Of a DNA stretch of 64,000 bases, positions 1 through 7,249 are shown piece by piece. The notes under the pieces are model-generated. The model was not told where the DNA came from. It ran no database searches and worked only from the letters and a program-made list of their open reading frames with translations. The DNA is taken from contig NZ_CP023691.1 of assembly GCF_008704855.1 (NCBI RefSeq), forward strand, positions 124,001 through 188,000, written 5' to 3'. How positions within the stretch are numbered: position 1 is the first letter of the stretch; each line of letters opens with the position of its first letter. The position numbers and the translations under genes were made by a program. The stretch comes from Streptomyces platensis. GTDB taxonomy: Bacteria; Actinomycetota; Actinomycetes; Streptomycetales; Streptomycetaceae.

Positions 1-2
1 AC

Positions 3-473
3 TGGGCCGCGAAACCCTTCACGAGCTTCGTGGCGACCTTCTCGGGCCCGCTGAACGTGTCGGAGATCGAGTTCGAGCAGCTGCTGTGGCGGCAGCTCCA
101 GGCGGTGCACGACCACGACAGCCGTAAGCACTCCTGGGCCGAGGGCTATGACCCCGACCCGTCGTCGGGCGCCTTCGCGTACAGCGTCGCCGGGCACCCG
201 TTCTTCGTGATCGGGCTGCACGAAACGCACAGCCGCGTCGGCCGCCGCCCGCCGTTCCCGATGCTCGCGTTCAACTCTCACCACCAGTTCGACCGGATAA
301 AGGCCGCCGGGCTCTGGGACCGGCTGGCCGAGAAGATCCGCAAGCAGGACATCGAGCTTCAGGGCACCATCAATCCCAATCTCCTGGAGTACGAGAAGCT
401 CTCCGAGGCCCGGCGCTACTCGGGCCGCCCCAAGCCGGCCGACTGGGCCTGCCCCTTCTCCGCCCGGGGCTGA
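3..473 (+). CDS. YqcI/YcgG family protein, 3' part
   Basis: The frame is open from base 3 and reads WAAKPFTSFVATFSGP before the first GTG at 30, so the gene almost certainly starts left of the window. The 156 visible residues match the C-terminal half of the YqcI/YcgG family: the FSGP segment, the GLHxxxSR region around a conserved histidine, an 'AFNSHHQFDR' stretch, and the terminal SEARRYSGRP...W.CPF signature. The family is cytosolic and of unknown function, so no activity is proposed. A perfect 13-bp hairpin follows the stop and separates this gene from the convergent membrane-protein gene. Confidence 0.85.
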   Translation, partial: WAAKPFTSFVATFSGPLNVSEIEFEQLLWRQLQAVHDHDSRKHSWAEGYDPDPSSGAFAYSVAGHPFFVIGLHETHSRVGRRPPFPMLAFNSHHQFDRIKAAGLWDRLAEKIRKQDIELQGTINPNLLEYEKLSEARRYSGRPKPADWACPFSARG

Positions 474-520
474 GCCCCGTCGCCCTCAGCCGGGAGCGGC
501 GCGGCTGAGGCGGGTATCCG

Positions 521-553
521 CCGCCCGCCCGGTCCTTGGCACCGGGCGGGCGG
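521..553. terminator. Hairpin between convergent genes
   Basis: CCGCCCGCCCGGT (521-533) and its exact complement at 541-553 flank a 7-base loop. A 13/13 GC-rich stem between two convergent stops (473 + and 633 -) fits a bidirectional terminator, though there is no T-run, as is usual in Streptomyces. Confidence 0.75.
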
Positions 554-632
554 TGCCGCGAAGACGGGCCGCATCGCCCTCGCGCCCCCCTCGGCGGGGG
601 GCTGAGCACCCTCACCAGTGGCCCGGAGGCCG

Positions 633-1274
633 TCAGGCGGTCCGGGCCTCCCCGGTGCCCAGCCGGGCAAGCTGGCGGTCGTGGAGCCGGCTCAGGAGCA
701 GCAGCGAGACGACCGCTCCGAGGAGGGCGCAGGCCATGTCCCACTGCGTGTCCCACTGGTCCCCCTGGGTGGCGAGGAACGCATCGGCCGCGTGGCCGCC
801 GGCCAGCGCCGCCCACCACTCGATCATTTCGAAGAAGGCACTGAAAGCCAGGCAGGCGCACACGGTCAGCGGGGCCAGCCAGGCGCTGCCACGCAAGGGG
901 GAGGTCCGGACCAGGAGTTCGCGGACCAGGATGGCCGGCACAAAGCCCTGCATGAGGTGGCCGAAGCGGTCGTAGGGATTACGGGAGAGGTCCAGCGCGT
1001 CCTGAAGCCAGTGCCCCACCGGGACCTCGGCGTAGGTGTAATGGCCGCCGACGATCAGGACCAGGGCGTGCGCGGCGAGCAGACAGCACAGGAGCGGGCT
1101 GAGCGGAAAGCGCTTCCGCGTCACGACCAGCACGGGCAGGCCGACGATCACCCAGCAGGTCTCCATGAGCCAGGTGGCGCGATCGTGCGGCTGGAGACCC
1201 GAGAGAGCCAGGGCGAGAAGCACCGCGGCGAGCAGCACCGGCGGCAGGATGCGGGGAGCGGTCGTGGCCTTCAT
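633..1274 (-). CDS. YjdF-like DUF2238 membrane protein
   Basis: The 213-residue protein is close in length to E. coli YjdF (about 209 aa). It has about six hydrophobic helices (roughly 9-27, 36-50, 57-74, 105-121, 130-150, 178-196). The family core is present: NPYDRFGHLMQG around residue 98, then FFEMIEWW and the terminal TQGDQWDTQWDMA. These acidic and histidine residues lie within or beside helices and may form the working site, but the family's activity is unknown. The ATG at 1274 follows GAGG at a 7-base spacing. A short palindrome lies about 185 bases upstream. The gene stands alone. Confidence 0.85.
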   Translation of the reverse strand: MKATTAPRILPPVLLAAVLLALALSGLQPHDRATWLMETCWVIVGLPVLVVTRKRFPLSPLLCCLLAAHALVLIVGGHYTYAEVPVGHWLQDALDLSRNPYDRFGHLMQGFVPAILVRELLVRTSPLRGSAWLAPLTVCACLAFSAFFEMIEWWAALAGGHAADAFLATQGDQWDTQWDMACALLGAVVSLLLLSRLHDRQLARLGTGEARTA

Positions 1275-1668
1275 GGATCAGCCTCGGAGACGTCGGGTAC
1301 GGGTTCGGCGCGGCACCGTCACGCGGCGGTCGGACGGTCGCCGCGTACAGCGCCTGGCCGACGTCGGCGGACGCCGGCGCACGACCGGGTATCGGGACGA
1401 GTGTTCCGCCGCGCTCATTCATCCGCTTCAGCGTCGCGGCGGCCGCGGGGCGCTGTCATGAGTAGCTCTACTCAGATCCGGTCCGGTGCGACGGCGAGGC
1501 AGGTGCCGTCGCACCGGTCGTCCTCCGAAGAACAGCACGGTGTGGTCCGGGCTTCTGCTCTGCCCGGCCCACACCGTTGTCAGCTGTCCCGGCTCGGCCC
1601 CGTTGTCAGCCGGCCGGCCTGAGGACGGGCGGGACGCGGCTCGGGAGCAGGAGACGACGGGCTGGTGG
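1275..1668. other. 394-base intergenic stretch
   Basis: No gene is supported between the DUF2238 gene and the end of the MFS gene. Frames that stay open here are opposite-strand shadows without family similarity. The only structured element is a 7-bp inverted repeat, TGAGTAG-CT-CTACTCA (1459-1474), which could be an operator or promoter element for the leftward gene at 1274. The rest is GC-rich and featureless by eye. Confidence 0.5.
1459..1474. promoter_or_regulatory. Candidate operator palindrome
   Basis: TGAGTAG and CTACTCA form a perfect 7-bp inverted repeat separated by CT. It lies upstream of the DUF2238 membrane protein gene in otherwise GC-rich, unstructured DNA. No cognate regulator is encoded next to it. 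Confidence 0.4.
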
Positions 1669-2934
1669 TCAGGACGCCTGGGCGGTCAGCGGTGCCGTCT
1701 CCGCCCCGTTCACCGACGGGCCGGGCCGCCGTGCCCGGTCCCGTTCCGCCCAGCGCACCACCGCGCCCATCCCCAGCGCGGTCACCAGGAACAGCGCCCC
1801 CAGCAGGAGCCAGCCCGGCACCCCCCAGGTGACCAGCAGCGAGGTGAGCAGCAGGGGGCCCAGCGTGCGTGCCAAGGGGACGCCTGTGCCAAAGAAGCCC
1901 TGGTACTGGCCGACGTGATGAGCCGGCGCGAGGTCGAAGCTGATCTGCCAGGATCCGGCCGACTGAAGCATCTCACCGATGAGCTGGAGCACCGCGCCGA
2001 CGACGAGCACCACACCGGCTCCCCACGGCGCCATGCCCGCGGCCGACAGGGCGAACGCCAGACACGAGGCCAGCATGATCAGGCCGGAGTGCCGCACGGC
2101 CCGGGTGGCGGTGCGCAGGCCCGTCACCGACCGGGCCGTGCGGACCTGGAAGGCCATGACGCCAAGGGTGTTGAGGACGAACAGTGCCGAGACCAGCCAG
2201 CTCGGTGCGTCCGTACGGGCCACGATCCAGAGCGGGAGGGCGAGGCTGAGCAGCGGCATCCGCAGCAGCAGGACCGCGTTGAGGAAGGTCACCACGGCGT
2301 ACGGGCGGTCCCGTAGCACCGTGAGCCGCGGCTCACCGCCCGTGCGGCCCGGGACCGGGGTCACCGCGGGCAGCAGGAGCAGCACCGCCGTGCAGATCAG
2401 GAAGCCCACCGCGTCCAGGGCGAAGACCGCGAGGTAGGCCTTGCGGGTGTCGTACTGGAGGGCCAGTCCGCCGAGGGCCGCGCCGAGGGCCAGCCCGGCG
2501 TTGAGCGTCGACTGGAGGTGAGCCAGGACGCCCGTCCGGGCCGCGCGGTCCACGAGACCCGCGAGCAGCGCCTGTCGGGCCGCGGCCAGTCCGCACTGCG
2601 CGGTGGCGTAGAGACACATGACGAGGAGGAACGGCACGAAGGAGCGGATGAACAGGAACGAGGCGACGGCGATGCTGGTGGCGAGGGCGAGCAGTACCGC
2701 GGTGCCGCGCGGCCCCCGGCGGTCGGCGAGCGCGCCCAGCGGCACTCCCGCGACCGAACCGACGGCCCACGCCAGGGTCAGCCCCAGGCCGATCTGGGTG
2801 GGCGAGAGGCCGATGACCCGGGTGAAGTAGAGCGCCGAGCAGACGTAAAAGGCGCCGTCGCCGACCGAGTTGCTGAGCTGCGCCGCGGCGAGGACGCGTG
2901 GTGCGCCGGCCGGCGGCAGGATCCGAAGGGACAC
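1669..2934 (-). CDS. MFS transporter
   Basis: A 421-residue, 12-helix major facilitator protein of the drug-exporter type. The loop after helix 2 carries the MFS motif A (GALADRRGPRG, after VAGVPL), and the usual central cytoplasmic loop follows 'LLLLPAVTPVPGRTGGEP'. The GTG at 2934 was chosen because GGGAG stands 5-6 bases before it; an ATG at 2976 in the same frame has no visible ribosome binding site. The substrate is not predictable. The gene is divergent from the secreted HAD gene across about 235 bases, with no regulator attached. Confidence 0.85.
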   Translation of the reverse strand: MSLRILPPAGAPRVLAAAQLSNSVGDGAFYVCSALYFTRVIGLSPTQIGLGLTLAWAVGSVAGVPLGALADRRGPRGTAVLLALATSIAVASFLFIRSFVPFLLVMCLYATAQCGLAAARQALLAGLVDRAARTGVLAHLQSTLNAGLALGAALGGLALQYDTRKAYLAVFALDAVGFLICTAVLLLLPAVTPVPGRTGGEPRLTVLRDRPYAVVTFLNAVLLLRMPLLSLALPLWIVARTDAPSWLVSALFVLNTLGVMAFQVRTARSVTGLRTATRAVRHSGLIMLASCLAFALSAAGMAPWGAGVVLVVGAVLQLIGEMLQSAGSWQISFDLAPAHHVGQYQGFFGTGVPLARTLGPLLLTSLLVTWGVPGWLLLGALFLVTALGMGAVVRWAERDRARRPGPSVNGAETAPLTAQAS

Positions 2935-3169
2935 AGGTCTCCCGAGTACGACGGCCGGACGGCCGGCCTCTTCCATGACGCGTGGACGCAATGACGTTAG
3001 ACAGCAGCGGGTTCGGGGGGCAGGTCCACTTACGTGCCGTCGGAGTGGGCCAATTCGGCCTCCTGGCGGCCCAACACCCCCCGCTTCCAGCCCGGGTGGG
3101 CCGAACACGCTAGTGACGTGCACATGGCGCGTATACGATCGACTGCCCCCTACGCGAAGGACACCCCCC

Positions 3170-3838
3170 ATGAAAAAGCCATCCGCGAAAGACGCCTCCG
3201 CCCGCAAAGTCACCTGGCGCATGCTGATCGCGCTGGGCGGTATGGCGGCGTTAGCCGTGCCGGGCGCGGGCTTCGCCGAGGCCGCACCGCACACCGCAGG
3301 GGACGGCGGCCGTGCGGGCCGCTGTGTCGTGGTGTATTTCGACCTCGGTGAGACCTTGGTGCACACGGCCGAGGACAAGAGCGTGCGTTACTCGCCGGGA
3401 GCCGCCGCATATCTGCGCGCGCTGCGCGCCCGCCACATTCCCGTCGGCCTGATCACCAACGTGCCGCCCTCCTGGGGCTCCACCGACGCGGAGCGTGCGG
3501 CGGAGCTGAAGAAGGTGATCGACAAGGACTGGGTGGGCAGCCGCCCGTTCGCCTGGTCGGACTTCGGTGACCGGATCTTCACCCCGCGCACCGAGGCGGA
3601 GCGGAAGCCCGCCACCGCCCTCTGGAAACGCGCCAAAAAGGCCGCGGGTTCCTGCCGAGTGGTCTACGAGGCGGAGACGCCGGACGAGGTCCAGGTGGGC
3701 CGCTCCCTCGGATACTTCTCCTACCAGGTGGCCCGGCCAGGGTGGCCCGCGTATCTGCCGGTGCGGCTGATTGCCGGCCTCTCTCAACTGCCGTACGGAA
3801 GTGCGGGGGCGAACACCGCTCTTTCTCAGGGGCGTTGA
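3170..3838 (+). CDS. Secreted HAD-family hydrolase (TTA codon)
   Basis: The 222-residue protein begins with a basic n-region and a hydrophobic stretch (about 17-37) ending in an Ala-rich cleavage region, so it is probably exported. HAD motifs follow: motif I FDLGETLV with nucleophile D58 but Gly at the usual second Asp (position 60); motif II Thr96 in GLITN; motif III Lys146 in ERKPA; and an acidic motif near VYEAETPDE (164-173). A phosphatase role is likely, substrate unknown. Leu28 is encoded by TTA (3251-3253), the rare codon read by the bldA tRNA, so translation is expected to be developmentally gated. GAAGGA precedes the ATG. The gene is alone, followed by a hexanucleotide repeat. Confidence 0.8.
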   Translation: MKKPSAKDASARKVTWRMLIALGGMAALAVPGAGFAEAAPHTAGDGGRAGRCVVVYFDLGETLVHTAEDKSVRYSPGAAAYLRALRARHIPVGLITNVPPSWGSTDAERAAELKKVIDKDWVGSRPFAWSDFGDRIFTPRTEAERKPATALWKRAKKAAGSCRVVYEAETPDEVQVGRSLGYFSYQVARPGWPAYLPVRLIAGLSQLPYGSAGANTALSQGR

Positions 3839-3930
3839 GCGGGGAGCCTGGGTGAGGGCGACGGGGACGGAGACGGGCGCGTCATCCCGCTGCTCTCCGT
3901 CCCCGACTCGGCGCCCCGGTCGCCTTCCCT

Positions 3931-4014
<84 letters not shown>

Positions 4015-4068
4015 CGGCCGTCGGCTTCGCCTGGTACGCATCGCCGGGCCAGGTCGGCGGTCCGGCGG

Positions 4069-4797
4069 TCACCCTGTCGTCGTGCTGTAGCCCTCCAGCC
4101 GGTCCGCCAGCTCAGCCGGGCGGGAGAGCATCGGGAAATGCCCGCCCTCCATCTCGTCGGGCACCAGTCCCAGGCGCTCCGTCGCCACCGTGCGCAGAAA
4201 CGGTGCGGGGAAGAGCCGGTCCTGACGGCACAACAGAAACCGGGTGTCCACCGGAGGCCAGGCCGCCATCGGCCAGGGCCGCGCGGCAGGGGTCTCGGAC
4301 TGCCGCCGCCACCGGACCCCCGCCTCGGCGGCCAGGTCCGGCGGCAGATCCTGGAAGAACGGGTCCGCGGCGGACCCCGGCACAGCGGCCTCCGGCACCC
4401 CCTCCGCACCCGTGCCGGCGCCCGCCCGCTGAGCCGCCCGCCCGGCCCGTCTGACCTGAGCGTCCGGGTGCTTCGTCGCCGCCCACCACTCCTTCGGCGC
4501 CTCCCCCGGCAACGGCACCATCGCCGCCAGCAGCACCAGCAGATCCACCGGCACCCGCGCACAGACCAGCGGCGCCGTGAACCCGGCGAACGAATGCGCC
4601 ACGAGCGTCAGCCGGCCACGCCCCGCAACAGCGGCGGCAACGGCGTCCGCGTACTCCTCCAGACCCGCCGCGTCGTCCTCGCACGGCAGATCCACGCTCA
4701 CCACCGCACGGCCCCGGGCCCGCAGCTCCGCTGCCAGCAGATGCCAGTGCCAGGAGTCGCACGCGGCACCGGGAATCAGCACAAAGGTCGTCGTCAT
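4069..4797 (-). CDS. Alpha/beta hydrolase
   Basis: A 242-residue soluble alpha/beta-fold hydrolase of the small-esterase or plant-MES-like type. The oxyanion segment LIPGA is at 7-11, the nucleophile is Ser69 in AHSFAG, the acid is in CRQDRLF (about 200), and the histidine is in GGHFPM near the C-terminus, so the triad is complete. The ATG at 4797 has GGGAGG at a 7-base spacing; an in-frame upstream start at 4845 lacks one. A Gly/Ala-rich stretch around residues 115-135 lies in the cap region. It stands alone, and the substrate cannot be assigned. Confidence 0.85.
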   Translation of the reverse strand: MTTTFVLIPGAACDSWHWHLLAAELRARGRAVVSVDLPCEDDAAGLEEYADAVAAAVAGRGRLTLVAHSFAGFTAPLVCARVPVDLLVLLAAMVPLPGEAPKEWWAATKHPDAQVRRAGRAAQRAGAGTGAEGVPEAAVPGSAADPFFQDLPPDLAAEAGVRWRRQSETPAARPWPMAAWPPVDTRFLLCRQDRLFPAPFLRTVATERLGLVPDEMEGGHFPMLSRPAELADRLEGYSTTTG

Positions 4798-4867
4798 GGT
4801 CCGCCTCCCGTCGGCCACCGGCACCGGCCGGGTACAGGTGGCCATGCCTGTTGTGGCCCGCGTTGCT

Positions 4868-4911
4868 GTCAGGTCAGTTTCGCTCCGGAGTCAGGTCCGG
4901 TTCGCTCCAGA
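4868..4911. repeat. 22-base tandem direct repeat
   Basis: Two adjacent 22-base copies begin GTCAGGTC and end CGCTCCGGA or CGCTCCAGA; 19 of 22 positions match. They lie between the hydrolase start (4797) and the end of the DUF2180 gene (4962), upstream of the hydrolase. Direct repeats with a two-helical-turn period can be regulator sites, but no protein is assigned. Confidence 0.5.
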
Positions 4912-4961
4912 ACTCGCCATCACCGGGTACGGAATCGGATGACGTCCTGCGCGGCAACGGC

Positions 4962-5165
4962 TCAGGCCGGCTGCGCGCCTCGGCAGATCGTGCACATGAT
5001 GCGGCGGGCCATCTCCGGCAGCGTGCTCTGGCCGACGCCCTGTACGCGGACCACCGTCTGCGGGGCGGACTGGGCGTGCTGGTGGCACAGTGCGGCCCCG
5101 CAGTTCCGGCAGATGGCCACCGCGGCGGTGGTGGCGTGGTCCGGCGCGCAGTCGTAGCAGTTCAT
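4962..5165 (-). CDS. DUF2180-like zinc-binding small protein
   Basis: A 67-residue cytosolic protein starting MNCYDC. Cysteine and histidine pairs occur in the order C3-x2-C6, C19-x2-C22, H28-x-H30, and C58-x2-C61, which suggests two bound zinc ions in a small B-box-like fold. This pattern and length fit the actinobacterial DUF2180 family. The family has no known reaction; a protein- or nucleic-acid-contact role is only inferred. The ATG is preceded by a weak GGA. It appears monocistronic. Confidence 0.7.
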   Translation of the reverse strand: MNCYDCAPDHATTAAVAICRNCGAALCHQHAQSAPQTVVRVQGVGQSTLPEMARRIMCTICRGAQPA

Positions 5166-5427
5166 TGGCACATTCCGATCTCGTGAGGCGGTCCGGCGCG
5201 GGCCCCCACGGCAATGTACGTCGCGGTGCGTGACGGAAGCCGGAAGCACATGCCGGGTCGTGGTGGGCTCACCTGGCCGCCCCAAGGAAGACGCCTCCCC
5301 ACCGGACGACGGAGGGGGCGGCACCCGTCCGACCGCCACGGACGAGTGCCGCCCCTCGCTTGCTTGCGTCTCCGGCCGGCCGGCCTGGCCGACCGACCGG
5401 CCCGGCCCGCCGGGCAGTCCGGCAGGC

Positions 5428-5670
5428 TCAGTCGACCGGCTCGTGCGGAACGGGCTGGTCGGTGCGGAACCCCGCGGCCTTCTGCCCGCCGGTCCGCCCG
5501 GTGCCGGCCTGGTCGGTGTCGGGAACCGTCTCGTCGGGCCCGTCGCTCTCGTCCTCCGACAGCTCCGGGTCCCACGGGTCGGGGACCGGGCTGGAAACGT
5601 CGGCCTGGTGGCTCGGCAGGTCATGGGGCAGTGGAGTGCGGTCCTCGCCGGTCGCATCATGACGGGTCAT
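5428..5670 (-). CDS. Small acidic hypothetical protein
   Basis: I do not recognise this 80-residue protein. It is hydrophilic, Pro- and Asp/Glu-rich (DPWDPELSEDESDGPDETV in the middle), has no signal peptide or membrane helix, and is likely disordered. The ATG at 5670 is 11 bases after AGGAGG; an in-frame ATG at 5691 lacks a site. The acidic composition, unlike the Arg/Pro-rich look of shadow frames, and the ribosome binding site are the reasons for calling it real. Confidence 0.5.
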   Translation of the reverse strand: MTRHDATGEDRTPLPHDLPSHQADVSSPVPDPWDPELSEDESDGPDETVPDTDQAGTGRTGGQKAAGFRTDQPVPHEPVD

Positions 5671-5777
5671 CAGTTGACGTGCCTCCTCCATGGGTACGGT
5701 GACGTCCTGGCCCGGTACCCGGGTTCCGCTCCGCCATGCTCGACGCCGAATGAGAGCCATCCCACCCGGCCTCCCCA

Positions 5778-6011
5778 TCAGGCACGTGACGGCAAGCCGG
5801 CGGCACCACCCCCAACTACCACTCGGAATGCCATGCGTCGCGGCGGAGAATTCGCGGAATGGGCGGCCCTCAGGCGTGCAGCTCGGGCGGGAATCCGGTC
5901 CAGCGAAGGTCCGGTGGCATGGCGGCGGCCGTTCTCAGTCAGTGCGGTCTCGTTCGGTGACGCCTCACCGTGCCGCGCGAGATAGAGGTGGCGGGCAGCC
6001 GTACCGGTCAT
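5778..6011 (-). pseudogene. Truncated histidine phosphatase (phosphoglycerate-mutase-like) remnant
   Basis: The first 35 or so residues (MTGTAARHLYLARHGEAS... then ALTENGRR) are an unmistakable histidine phosphatase N-terminus with the catalytic RHG motif. The ATG even keeps a GGAGG ribosome binding site. Right after ENGRRHAT the similarity ends, and the next 40 residues are Arg/Ala/Pro-rich with no second catalytic histidine; the frame closes at 5778. About 150 residues of the normal domain are missing and were not found in the other frames nearby. It is read as a deletion remnant that cannot be active. Confidence 0.7.
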
Positions 6012-6148
6012 GTGCGAGATCCTCCGCCGGCATTCGTGATCTTCGGACGGCCGGAAGGACGCCGGCCGGCGCCGCCCGGTTCCCCCGCGGCGCCTACCAC
6101 CATCGGATTTCACGGCATCGTGACATCCGTCATAGCAATCCCCGGCAT

Positions 6149-6167
6149 CTACTATTGCCAATAGTAG
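6149..6167. promoter_or_regulatory. Perfect AT-rich palindrome
   Basis: CTACTATT and AATAGTAG flank the three bases GCC, giving a 19-bp dyad that is strikingly AT-rich for this genome. The size and symmetry fit a dimeric repressor operator. It lies about 140 bases upstream of the phosphatase remnant start and 350 bases before the CAP gene. No adjacent regulator gene exists. Confidence 0.5.
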
Positions 6168-6259
6168 AAAACGTCCTGGCGACATAGGAGATTTGTCCGT
6201 CTTGAGCGGGGAATTTCTCGCACCGGTCCGGTCGCCATACGGCCCGCTCGGCGCTTTTA

Positions 6260-6272
6260 CTCACGCCGTGAG
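6260..6272. promoter_or_regulatory. Short palindrome CTCACG-C-CGTGAG
   Basis: A 13-base perfect dyad about 100 bases from the longer one. It could be a second operator half or a chance palindrome. Little more can be said. Confidence 0.3.
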
Positions 6273-6516
6273 CACATAAGTCCACCTGACGGGGCAACAG
6301 CGATTTGGCATGCGCCGAAATGCGGACCAGCACGCCCGGCCATCCATGGCAAGGGCTTTCCATTGCTACGAAGCGCAGTAGTAGTGAGGTGCGTTGCCTT
6401 GTCCTACAGCGGCCCCAAGAATGACGAATCGCAAGGCGTCTTCGCAGCTCAGGCGCGGGTATTGCACAGAGCCGGCCGCGCCGTGGACGCTCCGCTATTA
6501 CCGAGTGAGGTCACGC

Positions 6517-7152
6517 ATGAGGAAACATCGCAGGACGCGGCGCTACCGGCAGATAACCATTGCTGCTCTCGCCATAGGCGCCGTGGGCGTGCCCTCTGCC
6601 GCCATGGCTTGTCTGAATGAACCGGGGAATACCGGCGGCCGGCACCACGAACAGTGGAAGAACGCCTCCTTCGAACACCGGTGGCCGAAATCCCATGAGG
6701 GATCGAAGCCGGCCGCGAAGACCTCCCCGGCACCCGCCGCGTCCCCGAGCGCTTCGAAGGCCGCCACCACGGCATCCGGCGCCACGGCCCAGGTGGTGGA
6801 CCTCGTCAACAGCGAGCGCCGCAAGGCCGGGTGCTCGCCGCTGACCGTGAACGCAAAGCTGACAAAGGCCGCTCAGGACCACAGCAAGGACATGGCGGAC
6901 CATCGGAATATGTCGCACACGGGCTCCGATGGCTCGTCCCCGGAGGACCGGATCACCCGGGCCGGCTACAACTGGAGCTCCTACGGCGAGAACGTCGCCT
7001 ACGGTTACTCCTCGCCGGAGAGCGTGATGAAGGGCTGGATGTCCAGCCCCGGCCACAAGCGCAACATCCTCGACTGCTCCTTCAAGGAGATCGGCGTCGG
7101 CCACGCCCAGCCCGACGACTACTGGACGCAGGACTTCGGTACGGCGCGCTAG
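6517..7152 (+). CDS. Secreted CAP/SCP-domain protein
   Basis: A 211-residue exported protein. Residues 1-12 are Arg-rich, 13-33 form a hydrophobic signal ending AAMA, then comes an Ala/Ser/Pro linker (about 63-92). A CAP domain follows from about 93 to the end: VVDLVNSERRKAGC, HSKDMADHRNMSH with the conserved histidines, YGENVAYGY, W..SPGHKRNIL and YWTQDFG. Bacterial CAP proteins act outside the cell; their biochemical role is mostly unknown. The ATG at 6517 was chosen because GTGAGG lies 7 bases before it and the signal peptide begins there. A strong hairpin follows. Two other CAP proteins are encoded at 52.9-55.7 kb. Confidence 0.9.
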   Translation: MRKHRRTRRYRQITIAALAIGAVGVPSAAMACLNEPGNTGGRHHEQWKNASFEHRWPKSHEGSKPAAKTSPAPAASPSASKAATTASGATAQVVDLVNSERRKAGCSPLTVNAKLTKAAQDHSKDMADHRNMSHTGSDGSSPEDRITRAGYNWSSYGENVAYGYSSPESVMKGWMSSPGHKRNILDCSFKEIGVGHAQPDDYWTQDFGTAR

Positions 7153-7174
7153 CCGGCATCGACTCAGCGCGTAT

Positions 7175-7208
7175 GAGGGTCCCCGACCGGGTTGCGGTCG
7201 GGGACCTC
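7175..7208. terminator. Rho-independent-type hairpin
   Basis: GGTCCCCGACC (7178-7188) pairs perfectly with 7196-7206 around a 7-base loop, and the stem extends by GAG/CTC with a bulge. It lies between the convergent ends of the CAP gene (7152) and the permease gene (7250). Confidence 0.85.
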
Positions 7209-7249
7209 GCGCTGTCCGGCCGGGGGCGCTGCGGCCCCCGAACGTGCGC

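Larger units (their letters stand above)
6012..6516. other. Gene-free region upstream of the CAP gene
   Basis: No coding gene is supported. The stretch is less GC-rich than its surroundings, especially 6100-6330, and contains two short perfect palindromes (6149-6167 and 6260-6272). It separates the phosphatase remnant from the secreted CAP gene and presumably holds promoter and operator sequences for the latter. A clear -10/-35 pair could not be fixed by eye. Confidence 0.5.

Noticed and set aside
2935..3378. N-terminal extension of the MFS gene to 3378
   Set aside because: It would overlap the start of the divergent HAD gene, and the added residues are not transporter-like. GTG 2934 has a ribosome binding site.
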